A stretch of DNA of 12,630 nt from DRGT01 sp035685445 (lineage in GTDB: Archaea; Thermoproteota; Nitrososphaeria; Nitrososphaerales; Nitrosopumilaceae): assembly GCA_035685445.1 (NCBI GenBank), contig DASSAK010000061.1, forward strand, positions 1-12,630, given 5' to 3'. A program made the position numbers and the translations under genes. This document shows positions 1-6,126 of this stretch, in pieces. The stretch's first letter is position 1; the number at the start of each line of letters is the position of its first letter. The notes below the pieces were generated by a model, which saw only the letters and a list, made by a program, of their open reading frames with translations, was not told the DNA's origin and did no database searches.

Positions 1-1820
1 GAATCCAGATATTTGAGCTAGTTGATAATAACTGTCCTCAGGGAACAGATGAAATTGTTGCTGGTATTTGTTTTGTTAATGAGTTTGGCTCAACCGGTTC
101 TGATGATGGTGAATTTAATTCTCCTTCAGGACTTGCACTTGATTCTGCAAATGATTTGTTGTATGTAGCTGATACCGATAACGACAGAATCCAAGTTTTT
201 ACAACTCTTGATGTAACAGACAAGATTCCAGAAAGACCAACTAATCTTGATGCATCAGCAGCTTCTCCATCTTCAATCATTCTTACTTGGGATGCACCAG
301 AACCTAATGATGAAATTCCTCCGATAACTGGATATAAAATTGAATTCAAGAAGGGATCTGATAATTTTACAACACTTGTAGCTGATACAAAAACTACCAA
401 TACATACTTTTTACATGAAGGATTAGCAGATGAAATTTATACTTACCAGATATATGCAATAAATTCAGAAGGAATCAGTAGTCCTTCATCACAATCATCT
501 GCAAAACCTCAACATACAACCGTACCTGCAGGTTTGACAGCAACTGCCATTTCTCCAAACCAAATTAGACTTTCTTGGACTGCTCCATCGGAAACTTTTG
601 GTCAAGCAATTACTGATTATACAATAAAACGAGAAATTGTTGCAGGAGTTTATGAGGAGATTGATACAGTAGATGACAAATTCACTACTTATGTAGTCAG
701 TAACCTCGCAACCGGAAAAACGTATACATACGTAGTTGTTGCCAATTATGCATTAGGTTCAAGTGATGTATCAAATTCAGCATCGGCCACTCCACAAGAA
801 GATTCTGAAGACCAGTCGTCTTCTCCTGTCACCATACCTACATCCCCCCGACAATTAACTGCAACTGCCACTTCCAACCAAATCAAACTTTCTTGGAATT
901 TACCATTATCTGATGGTAATTCTCCCATCACAGGCTATAAAATAGAGACAAAAAAAGATGATGGTACTTATTCTGTTGTTATTGCAGACACTAAAAGCGT
1001 AACAACGTCGTATACTCACACTAATGTATCACAAGATACAACATACACTTACAGAGTTTCAGCAATAAATTCAGTTGGAATCAGTAATCCATCAAATGAG
1101 GCATCAGCTAATCTTGCAGAAGTATCACTTGAGATAAAACCGCTAGGTACATTTAGAATTAATGAAGGCCAAACATTGTCATTTACTGTAGGTGTAACTG
1201 ACAGTTCTTTAGATGATCTGATATTTAGTCTTGGTAAGGGTTACCCATCTGGAGCCACAATTAATTCAAGCACTGGCAAGTTTACATGGACTCCAACTAA
1301 ATCACAGGCACCTGGTCCTTACGTATTTGATATTGTGGTAAGACAAGGAGCATTAGAAGACAGTCAAATTGTAACAATCTATGTTGACGATGTTCCAGAT
1401 CCAACGATAGAACCCACATCAAAAATTGCATCATTTGTTGATCCAAACAAAGACCCTCAACACTATGTGGACAGATACAACAATGAACCAAACTACAAAG
1501 AATGGTTTGATACAAACTATCCCGACAGAACAATCTATGAAGCAGTTGGCCTAGAGAACCCAGAATCTAAAACACTACTGCCATTTGTTGATCCAAATCA
1601 AGATCCGGAGTATTACATTGACCGGTACAACACGGATCTAACTTACAGGGAGTGGTTTGACACAAACTATCCAGAATATTCTATTTACGAAGCAGTTGGT
1701 CTTGAAACTCCAATGGGATTTTGTGGTGAGGGAACAACCCTGATTGACGGAGTATGTGAAGTTGATCAAGACTATGTAAAACCAAAACAAAAAACTTGTT
1801 TTCTATTTTGGTGCTGGTAA
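1..1820 (+). CDS. Surface/secreted NHL-fibronectin III repeat protein, 5' end missing
   Basis: The reading frame is open from base 3 with no start codon needed, so the gene begins upstream of the window and a TTG at 156 is internal. The first codons read IQIFEL, the end of one NHL blade; a second blade spans about 75-203 (GLALD, LYVADTDNDRIQVF). Three fibronectin type III domains follow at about 225-509, 519-794 and 831-1112, each with the conserved LTW/LSW tryptophan and a TYTY-type strand. A cadherin/He_PIG-like domain (about 1125-1388, GATINSSTGKFTWTP) comes next, then two 50-residue repeats, a CGEGTTLIDGVC element (1722-1757) and a basic tail ending CFLFWCW. Such modules belong to extracellular binding or adhesion proteins; that role is inferred. 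Any signal peptide lies outside the window. No enzyme motif is visible. Domain calls are by eye; the NHL and FN3 calls are firm, the ligand unknown. Confidence 0.85.
   Translation, partial: IQIFELVDNNCPQGTDEIVAGICFVNEFGSTGSDDGEFNSPSGLALDSANDLLYVADTDNDRIQVFTTLDVTDKIPERPTNLDASAASPSSIILTWDAPEPNDEIPPITGYKIEFKKGSDNFTTLVADTKTTNTYFLHEGLADEIYTYQIYAINSEGISSPSSQSSAKPQHTTVPAGLTATAISPNQIRLSWTAPSETFGQAITDYTIKREIVAGVYEEIDTVDDKFTTYVVSNLATGKTYTYVVVANYALGSSDVSNSASATPQEDSEDQSSSPVTIPTSPRQLTATATSNQIKLSWNLPLSDGNSPITGYKIETKKDDGTYSVVIADTKSVTTSYTHTNVSQDTTYTYRVSAINSVGISNPSNEASANLAEVSLEIKPLGTFRINEGQTLSFTVGVTDSSLDDLIFSLGKGYPSGATINSSTGKFTWTPTKSQAPGPYVFDIVVRQGALEDSQIVTIYVDDVPDPTIEPTSKIASFVDPNKDPQHYVDRYNNEPNYKEWFDTNYPDRTIYEAVGLENPESKTLLPFVDPNQDPEYYIDRYNTDLTYREWFDTNYPEYSIYEAVGLETPMGFCGEGTTLIDGVCEVDQDYVKPKQKTCFLFWCW
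1431..1712 (+). repeat. Tandem 50-residue DPN/WFDTNYP protein repeat, two copies
   Basis: Two in-frame copies start at 1431 and 1581, a period of 150 bases; the second is about 44 residues long. Shared core elements are FVDPNxDP, YxDRYN, YxEWFDTNYP and IYEAVGLE. The protein copies are much closer than the DNA copies, which differ at many third positions, so this is an old duplication kept by selection. The module is rich in aromatic and acidic residues. I do not recognise a named family. It sits between the folded domains and the Cys-containing tail, a position that would suit a cell-surface attachment or spacer role (inference). Confidence 0.85.
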
Positions 1821-1832
1821 TTTCTATCCATT

Positions 1833-1883
1833 TATGGAATTAATTTACTCCATATGGGGCCTTGTTGTTTTAGTTCATGGCCC
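1833..1883 (+). other. Two weak inverted repeats after the repeat-protein gene
   Basis: TATGGA (1833-1838) can pair with TCCATA (1849-1854) over a 10-base loop, and GGGCC (1857-1861) with GGCCC (1879-1883) over a 17-base loop. They lie just after the stop codon at 1818-1820, where transcript ends are expected. Stems are short and no strong T-tract follows, so this may be chance. The rest of 1821-1946 shows nothing recognisable. Confidence 0.2.
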
Positions 1884-1946
1884 TGAATAATTCTGTAATG
1901 AACTATGAAAGTAATTGTTAGAAAAATTGAATTCTTTGATTCGAGC

Positions 1947-1952
1947 AAAAAA
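1947..1952 (-). terminator. T6 tract after tRNA-Lys
   Basis: On the minus strand six T's begin four bases past the discriminator base of tRNA-Lys. Archaeal transcription commonly stops at T-rich tracts without a hairpin, so this is a good candidate terminator for the tRNA. A second, weaker T5 tract follows at 1922-1926. Confidence 0.5.
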
Positions 1953-1955
1953 GTA

Positions 1956-2029
1956 CGGGTCTGGTGGGATTCGGACCCACGACAACCGGCTTAAAAGGCC
2001 GGTGCGCTACCTGGCTGCGCCACAGACCC
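1956..2029 (-). tRNA. tRNA-Lys(UUU)
   Basis: Read on the minus strand, a full cloverleaf is visible: acceptor GGGTCTG pairs with CAGACCC, the D stem is GCGC/GCGC, the anticodon stem CCGGC/GCCGG encloses loop CTTTTAA with anticodon TTT, and the T stem is GTGGG/CCCAC. The discriminator base is G (complement of 1956). CCA is not encoded and no intron is present. The T loop reads TCCGAAT, so position 55 is C rather than the almost universal T. A TATA-like element lies about 26 bases upstream and a T6 tract just downstream, so it looks like a single-gene transcript that decodes AAA and probably AAG lysine codons. Confidence 0.95.
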
Positions 2030-2050
2030 CCACAAAACTCCTCGATGTGT

Positions 2051-2059
2051 TTAATTTAG
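2051..2059 (-). promoter_or_regulatory. TATA-like box for tRNA-Lys
   Basis: The minus strand reads CTAAATTAA, centred about 26 bases before the tRNA 5' end at 2029, the usual spacing of an archaeal box A to its start site. The region is AT-rich, so the match is suggestive only. Confidence 0.4.
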
Positions 2060-2090
2060 TCTTTTACAACGTTTTTTGATCATCAAGAAA

Positions 2091-2099
2091 GCTTTAAAC
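2091..2099 (+). promoter_or_regulatory. TATA-like box for tRNA-Asp
   Basis: GCTTTAAAC is centred about 30 bases before the tRNA-Asp 5' end at 2126, with purine-rich AAGAAA just before it as a possible BRE. This would start transcription a few bases before the mature tRNA. A T8 run at 2108-2115 lies between box and gene. Confidence 0.4.
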
Positions 2100-2125
2100 T
2101 TGCAAAATTTTTTTTGAAGACTTAG

Positions 2126-2203
2126 GCCCATGTAGTATAGCCCGGTCTAGAATTCGGCCCTGTCACGGCTGAGACGCGTGTTCAAATCCCGCCATGGGCG
2201 CCA
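2126..2203 (+). tRNA. tRNA-Asp(GUC), CCA encoded
   Basis: Acceptor GCCCATG pairs with CATGGGC; anticodon stem CGGCC/GGCTG (one G-T pair) encloses loop CTGTCAC with anticodon GTC; the T loop is TTCAAAT. Discriminator G (2200) is followed by an encoded CCA (2201-2203). Two helices are imperfect: the D stem (GTAT against GAAT) has an A-A mismatch and two wobble pairs, and the T stem (GCGTG against CCCGC) has a T-C mismatch where archaeal tRNA-Asp genes I recall pair fully. There is no intron. The gene abuts the stop codon of the converging phosphatase gene at 2204 with no spacer. The identity as Asp is clear; whether the mismatches are lineage features or decay cannot be settled here. Confidence 0.9.
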
Positions 2204-3001
2204 TTATTTTACCTTAGACATAACATCATCTAAAATTTCGTGATTTGCAGCTGCAACAAATGACAGTCTTGTTTGATAGCTAAGGTTAGAATCAAGTGGC
2301 TTTAGCTTTGCATCTAAAACTAAACCTCCTGCTTCTTTAATCAACAAATATCCTGCAGCAATGTCTTGAATTCGGATTTTATCCCGCAAATCAATAAAAA
2401 TATCCATCAAGCCCTGTGCAAAAAACGCCATCTCGAGTGCGTTTGCACCAAAATGCCTCGTATGGTTATGCTCTTCAAAAACTGGCTGTAGTTTTTTCAT
2501 TAGTTTTGCTGAAGCACCAGAGGTGTTAATTCCAACAATTTTGTACACTGGTTTTTTATTATGAACAGAAATTCTAGTTTCATTCAGATATGTCCCCCTT
2601 CCTTCAGTAGCCCAATACAAATCTCCATTTGAAAGATTAGTAACTACAGCATCGGTGATTGAACTAAGCTTATCTTTAGTTGCAAACGCTAACGAACAAC
2701 AAAAAAATGGAACACCTCTAACCGCGTTTGCAGAACCATCAATTGCATCCATTATAAGAAATCCTTTTGGGTTGTTTGATAATTCTACTCTACCACATTC
2801 TTCACCGAGAACAACGCATTCAAATTTAATTTTTTTTAGATAATCTAAAACGGTTTTTTCTGCAACAATATCTATTTTTCTTGAAATATCTCCACCTGCC
2901 CCCCTTCCAAAATCTCCTGCGGCATCAGAAGTTCCTGCCAAATTTTTTACATTCTCATACACTTGCTTTGAAGCTTCTTTCAAAATTTCGATCACTTCCA
3001 T
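2204..3001 (-). CDS. Inositol monophosphatase / archaeal FBPase family phosphatase
   Basis: This 265-residue protein has the length and motifs of the Mg-dependent inositol monophosphatase fold: GEE at 66-68, the metal-binding D85-x-x-D88-G-S loop (IMDAIDGSAN) and D213 in QDIAAGYLLIKEAGG. Archaeal members often act both as inositol-1-phosphatase and fructose-1,6-bisphosphatase. Which substrate is used here cannot be read from sequence: it could serve inositol phospholipid synthesis or sugar phosphate metabolism. The usual Trp before the last metal-binding Asp (WD) is Gln. The ATG at 2999-3001 is chosen because a TATA-like box lies about 25 bases upstream, which suggests a leaderless mRNA. It is transcribed divergently from the gene at 3079, and its stop codon touches tRNA-Asp. 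Confidence 0.88.
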   Translation of the reverse strand: MEVIEILKEASKQVYENVKNLAGTSDAAGDFGRGAGGDISRKIDIVAEKTVLDYLKKIKFECVVLGEECGRVELSNNPKGFLIMDAIDGSANAVRGVPFFCCSLAFATKDKLSSITDAVVTNLSNGDLYWATEGRGTYLNETRISVHNKKPVYKIVGINTSGASAKLMKKLQPVFEEHNHTRHFGANALEMAFFAQGLMDIFIDLRDKIRIQDIAAGYLLIKEAGGLVLDAKLKPLDSNLSYQTRLSFVAAANHEILDDVMSKVK

Positions 3002-3020
3002 ACGCTGAATTCAATAATGT

Positions 3021-3030
3021 CGTAATTTAA
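3021..3030 (-). promoter_or_regulatory. TATA-like box for phosphatase gene
   Basis: The minus strand reads TTAAATTACG, centred about 25 bases before the ATG at 3001. That spacing puts the transcription start at or next to the start codon, consistent with a leaderless transcript, which is frequent in archaea. It shares the 77-base divergent region with the next promoter. Confidence 0.45.
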
Positions 3031-3048
3031 GTGAAATAGGATTGAAAG

Positions 3049-3057
3049 CATAAATAA
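3049..3057 (+). promoter_or_regulatory. TATA-like box for the 3079-5669 operon
   Basis: CATAAATAA is centred about 25 bases before the GTG at 3079, again pointing to a leaderless transcript starting at the codon. This supports GTG 3079 as the start over the internal ATG at 3121. Confidence 0.45.
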
Positions 3058-3078
3058 CTAGAATTAAACTCAGCCAAT

Positions 3079-4194
3079 GTGAGTGGAAAGGACCAGTCAG
3101 TTGTAAGCAAAGAAGCCTTAATGAGTACAAAACCTGGAAAACAAATAATCAAACAAGGTTTATTCAAATCGAAAGGATACAAATTATTCAACAAATACAA
3201 AGAAGAAACTGAACTCGAATTTCCAAATTTTGCTAAACGATTTACCGCAAATTTACTTGAAGAAATTAAAGCAGATTCCTCTCCAAATTCTACACAAAAT
3301 GCATTTGCAGAAGAGATAGGTTCTTCAGAAATTATTCTTAAAGCTTCTCAAATTGATCCAATAAAGTCAAAGCTAGAAAGTCTTGAGGTACTACAAGACA
3401 GAGTTATGAGAATTTTAAACTCTAATTTTGTAAAAATGACCTTTCCAGTGTTTAATGCACTTTATGATGCTGCTGCAGAGCATTATGGAAATCGTGATGA
3501 GCAAATGAAAATTGACCTAGTTGATGGCCATATTATTGCCATTGATCTTAGTGAACCAATGGATAGAATTGTGGACAAAGACGAGGATTTAGAGTATCTT
3601 GATGACTACAAACTGATGAATCCATACATTCTCAAAATAGCAAGAGACAAGATTGCTAAAGGAGGAGAAGAGGTCCTCAAAAACTTTGAAGAAGGATTCA
3701 AGGATGCTCAAGTTGGCCAATACATAGATATGCAACTAAAACAAAAACCAACTAGTGTCACAGAAGAAGAAATGAATCAGTGCTACAAAAAATATCGTGC
3801 AGTGATGGGCACTGCAGGTAGAAATATGGCACTTGGAAAAAATCCATTGGGTGAAATTTTCTATCTTGGAATGGCAAGAGCCGCAGAAGGAGTTGGGTGT
3901 GGAAACGAAATTGAAGACTCTATAAAAAATGGATTTCTAAAAATTCCATCATGGCCTCTTTACTATTCATTGTTAGCAAATGATGTGAAAAAAGGTTTAG
4001 AGTTAACATTAGAAAAAGCAAACTTGTATCTTAAAGATGCAAGGCTTGCAATCAAATTATTGCCAGAAGAATTTTCTCACCGTGATTTCTTAGATTTTCT
4101 ATTCTTAACAGTTGAGCATTACAACCAATACTGGTATAATCAACTTGGAAAAGCTAACATGTGGGACAAATTCACAGAAAATCTTCCAAGGTGA
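3079..4194 (+). CDS. Uncharacterised helical protein upstream of rfcL
   Basis: I do not recognise a family for this 371-residue protein. It is mostly charged and predicted helical by eye, with no signal peptide, membrane segment or nucleotide-binding motif. The first 60 residues are Lys-rich; a strand-like stretch (KIDLVDGHIIAIDLSEP, about 144-160) divides an N-terminal from a C-terminal helical half. Only two cysteines are present (C235, C274), the second in GVGCGNE. The C-terminus is rich in aromatic residues (HYNQYWYNQLGKANMWDKF). A GTG start at 3079 is chosen; the ATG at 3077 runs into a stop at once. rfcL follows after 9 bases with its ribosome site over this stop codon, so the two are surely co-transcribed. 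That hints at a link to replication or repair (inference only). Confidence 0.8.
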   Translation: MSGKDQSVVSKEALMSTKPGKQIIKQGLFKSKGYKLFNKYKEETELEFPNFAKRFTANLLEEIKADSSPNSTQNAFAEEIGSSEIILKASQIDPIKSKLESLEVLQDRVMRILNSNFVKMTFPVFNALYDAAAEHYGNRDEQMKIDLVDGHIIAIDLSEPMDRIVDKDEDLEYLDDYKLMNPYILKIARDKIAKGGEEVLKNFEEGFKDAQVGQYIDMQLKQKPTSVTEEEMNQCYKKYRAVMGTAGRNMALGKNPLGEIFYLGMARAAEGVGCGNEIEDSIKNGFLKIPSWPLYYSLLANDVKKGLELTLEKANLYLKDARLAIKLLPEEFSHRDFLDFLFLTVEHYNQYWYNQLGKANMWDKFTENLPR

Positions 4195-4196
4195 TG
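4189..4196 (+). promoter_or_regulatory. Ribosome binding site for rfcL
   Basis: AGGTGATG overlaps the upstream stop codon (TGA 4192-4194) and ends 7 bases before ATG 4204. It is a near-ideal match to the anti-Shine-Dalgarno complement (GGAGGTGATC). It favours ATG 4204 over the TTG at 4201 and suggests translational coupling with the upstream gene. Confidence 0.6.
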
Positions 4197-4203
4197 TGTT
4201 TTG

Positions 4204-5358
4204 ATGTGGTCTGAAAAACATAGACCTCAAAGTATTTCTGATATGATTGGAAATGAGGAGGCTCGTTCTGCACTTGTTGAATGGTTTGCAAAATGGAAAA
4301 AAGGAACAAAACCAATCTTGTTGGTTGGACCCCCAGGAATTGGAAAAACAACAATCGCAAATCTTGCCGCAAAACAGTTTGGTTATGACATGATTAGTCT
4401 AAATGCAAGCGATGTTAGAAGCAAATCACGAATTTCTGATATTTTGAATCCAGTTTTGGGAAACGTTAGTGTTCTTGGAAGTCCAATGATCTTTGTTGAT
4501 GAAGTAGATGGAATTCATGGAAGAGCAGATTTTGGTGGAGTAGAAGCATTAATCAAAATTCTCAAAGAACCAACTGTTCCTATTGTTCTTGCAGCAAATT
4601 CTGATAAATCAACCAAAATGAAAAGTATCAAAAAGACAACAAAAACAATTTACTTTAAACCACTGCCTCCAAGACTTTTGCGATTATACCTTGAAAATAT
4701 TCTAAAAATGGAAGGTGAAAAACTAAGTCCAGGCACATTAATAAAAATAATTAACGAGTCAAGGGGAGATATTCGTTCCATAATAAATTCTGCACAGGCA
4801 CTAGTTGGCGGATTTAATCCACAAACTGAAAAATCATTTGAAACACTTGATGTAGAAGCAGGAGTAGATGCATTCTTTAAGGCAAATTCAGTTGATGAAG
4901 CACGCAGCATAATCTATTCGATGGTAATTGATCCTAGAGAAAAAATTAACGCATTCTATTCAAGCATTATAACAAGTAATCTTTCACAACACGATATGGA
5001 AAAAATGCTAGAAGTAATGTCAGAAGCTGATATGCTTTATGGAAAAATTTTCAAAACACAAGAATGGAGATTATTACGATATCTTGACGAAACACTACTT
5101 AAATTATACATAAAAGGAACATCTGCACGATATTCTCAGTACAATCTTTCATGGCCCCTTTTGAACAGAATACGTTGGGATGGCCGTAGTCTTAAATCAC
5201 TTGCACAAGTTATGGCAAAAAAATTTCATATTTCTAAAAGTACATTTGCTACATTTTATCTTCCATACATCTTGTTTATGATTAAAAATAAAAAACTCAA
5301 TCTTGAGGTTGAAGAAAGTTTTGGAGCTATAATAGAAAAGGAGATTGAAAAATTATGA
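4204..5358 (+). CDS. rfcL: Replication factor C large subunit (clamp loader)
   Basis: This AAA+ ATPase is the large subunit of the archaeal clamp loader, which with small RFC subunits opens the PCNA ring and places it on primed DNA. Counting from ATG 4204 (384 residues), the N-terminus WSEKHRP is the RFC box; Walker A is GPPGIGKTT (42-50), Walker B FVDEVD (97-102), sensor 1 VLAANS (128-133), and sensor 2 GDIRSIINSAQAL with R191. The RFC collar helices follow. It is shorter than many euryarchaeal large subunits, and no clear C-terminal PCNA-binding (PIP) box is visible; it ends in a Glu/Lys helix. The small subunit gene is not in the window. The next gene overlaps its stop codon by ATGA. The large-subunit call rests on the start sequence and tail length. 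Confidence 0.93.
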   Translation: MWSEKHRPQSISDMIGNEEARSALVEWFAKWKKGTKPILLVGPPGIGKTTIANLAAKQFGYDMISLNASDVRSKSRISDILNPVLGNVSVLGSPMIFVDEVDGIHGRADFGGVEALIKILKEPTVPIVLAANSDKSTKMKSIKKTTKTIYFKPLPPRLLRLYLENILKMEGEKLSPGTLIKIINESRGDIRSIINSAQALVGGFNPQTEKSFETLDVEAGVDAFFKANSVDEARSIIYSMVIDPREKINAFYSSIITSNLSQHDMEKMLEVMSEADMLYGKIFKTQEWRLLRYLDETLLKLYIKGTSARYSQYNLSWPLLNRIRWDGRSLKSLAQVMAKKFHISKSTFATFYLPYILFMIKNKKLNLEVEESFGAIIEKEIEKL

Positions 5359-5669
5359 GCTGGCGTAAAATTACAATGAAGTTTCCAGGTAAATGTATTG
5401 TTTGTGAAGAAAAAATTGAGAAAGGTGATCTTGGTTTATGGGCTAAGGATATAGGCGTAAAGCATGAAAAATGTGCTGAAATTAAAGAATTAACATGTGG
5501 AATCTGTGGTGGTCCTGCAGGATGTCCACAATGCGAATTTTTTGAAAATTGTAATTTGGAAACTGTATCACAACTTTGTATTTGTAAAAAATGTGAGTCA
5601 AAACCTGATTCATTTAAACTGTATCAAAAATATGTTACAAAAAAATTTCATCTTCTTAACATTTCATAA
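5355..5669 (+). CDS. Cysteine-rich zinc-binding small protein
   Basis: This 104-residue protein starts at the ATG of an ATGA overlap with rfcL, so it is translationally coupled to it. Eleven residues could bind zinc: C14-x2-C17 with H37-x2-C40 as one likely site, C48-x2-C51 with C57-x2-C60 as a second, then C66, C75, C77 and C80. The first half (KCIVCEEKIEKGD, then VKHEKC) resembles a PARP-type or LIM-like finger seen next to DNA-processing enzymes; this is a pattern match only. The C-terminal 20 residues are basic and aromatic (KLYQKYVTKKFH). Its operon partner suggests a nucleic-acid or clamp-related role, but no function is known to me. Confidence 0.8.
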   Translation: MSWRKITMKFPGKCIVCEEKIEKGDLGLWAKDIGVKHEKCAEIKELTCGICGGPAGCPQCEFFENCNLETVSQLCICKKCESKPDSFKLYQKYVTKKFHLLNIS

Positions 5670-5702
5670 GCTGTTACAGTGAATAGAAATTCCTAAAAAT
5701 TA

Positions 5703-5736
5703 TTTTTCCTAAATTGGCAATTTATGAATATTTTTT
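5703..5736 (+). terminator. T-tracts after the rfcL operon
   Basis: T5 at 5703-5707 and T6 at 5731-5736 follow the stop codon at 5667-5669 and are plausible archaeal terminators. The 159-base gap up to 5828 is very AT-rich and otherwise shows only possible promoter elements for the next gene (for example CAAAATAAC near 5797-5805). Confidence 0.35.
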
Positions 5737-5817
5737 AATGATGAATTATGTATTACGGTGTGTTTGTTTGTAATGAAAATCTTCACATTCAACTAGTCAA
5801 AATAACTATGGATGCAT

Positions 5818-5821
5818 GAGG
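5818..5821 (+). promoter_or_regulatory. Ribosome binding site of the 81-residue gene
   Basis: GAGG ends 7 bases before ATG 5829, good Shine-Dalgarno spacing. It supports this short frame as a real gene. Confidence 0.4.
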
Positions 5822-5828
5822 CTAGATT

Positions 5829-6074
5829 ATGTCAGAAAAGAAAGAAGAATTATTTCGTGTAAAATATAGATTCAAAGATGAAAAGGACTTCATTACAGTT
5901 ACTGTATCGGAGCAGCAATATCTTAATCTTTTAGAGCTTCCAGTAATTGCAACTTGCGAGATTGTTGACAAGGCAGAAAAACCAGTTTCAAAAGAAGAAA
6001 AAGAAATGTTTAATGAAAAAATTAGGGCTGTCTGCAAAGATGACATGAATCATACAAAATACTTCTTAGAATAA
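5829..6074 (+). CDS. Small uncharacterised protein before the carboxylase operon
   Basis: An 81-residue, highly charged soluble protein (about one third Lys, Glu and Asp) with no membrane segment. A beta-like first half (FRVKYRFKDEKDFITVTVS) is followed by SEQQYLNLLELPVIATCEIV and a C-terminal helix starting SKEEKEMFNEKI. Two cysteines (in ATCEI and AVCKDD) are not in a metal-binding arrangement. A GAGG ribosome site and the lack of stop codons support it as coding. It lies 52 bases upstream of the carboxyltransferase gene on the same strand but with TATA-like sequence in between, so it may be separately transcribed. I do not recognise a family. Confidence 0.7.
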   Translation: MSEKKEELFRVKYRFKDEKDFITVTVSEQQYLNLLELPVIATCEIVDKAEKPVSKEEKEMFNEKIRAVCKDDMNHTKYFLE

Positions 6075-6090
6075 TCAAATTCTAACTAAA

Positions 6091-6107
6091 TTAATATAGG
6101 TTAAAAC
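6091..6107 (+). promoter_or_regulatory. TATA-like elements for the carboxylase operon
   Basis: TTAATATA (6091-6098) and GGTTAAAAC (6099-6107) both lie in range of ATG 6127, about 32 and 24 bases before it. The second would give a leaderless mRNA and the first a leader of a few bases. No Shine-Dalgarno motif precedes the ATG, which favours a leaderless or very short leader. Confidence 0.4.
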
Positions 6108-6126
6108 ATGTTTCAGATCTCTGGGC

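Noticed and set aside
156..158. TTG as the start of the repeat protein
   Set aside because: The same frame stays open to base 3 and encodes NHL sequence upstream, so the codon is internal.
38..400. 120-codon minus-strand frame opposite the NHL and first FN3 domain
   Set aside because: The plus strand encodes clear NHL and FN3 motifs over the same bases.
4201..4203. TTG as rfcL start, two residues M-M
   Set aside because: ATG 4204 immediately follows and has better spacing from AGGTGATG.
5497..5682. 61-codon frame overlapping the cysteine-rich gene in another frame
   Set aside because: The frame with ordered CxxC pairs and ATGA coupling is the real one; this one has no motif.
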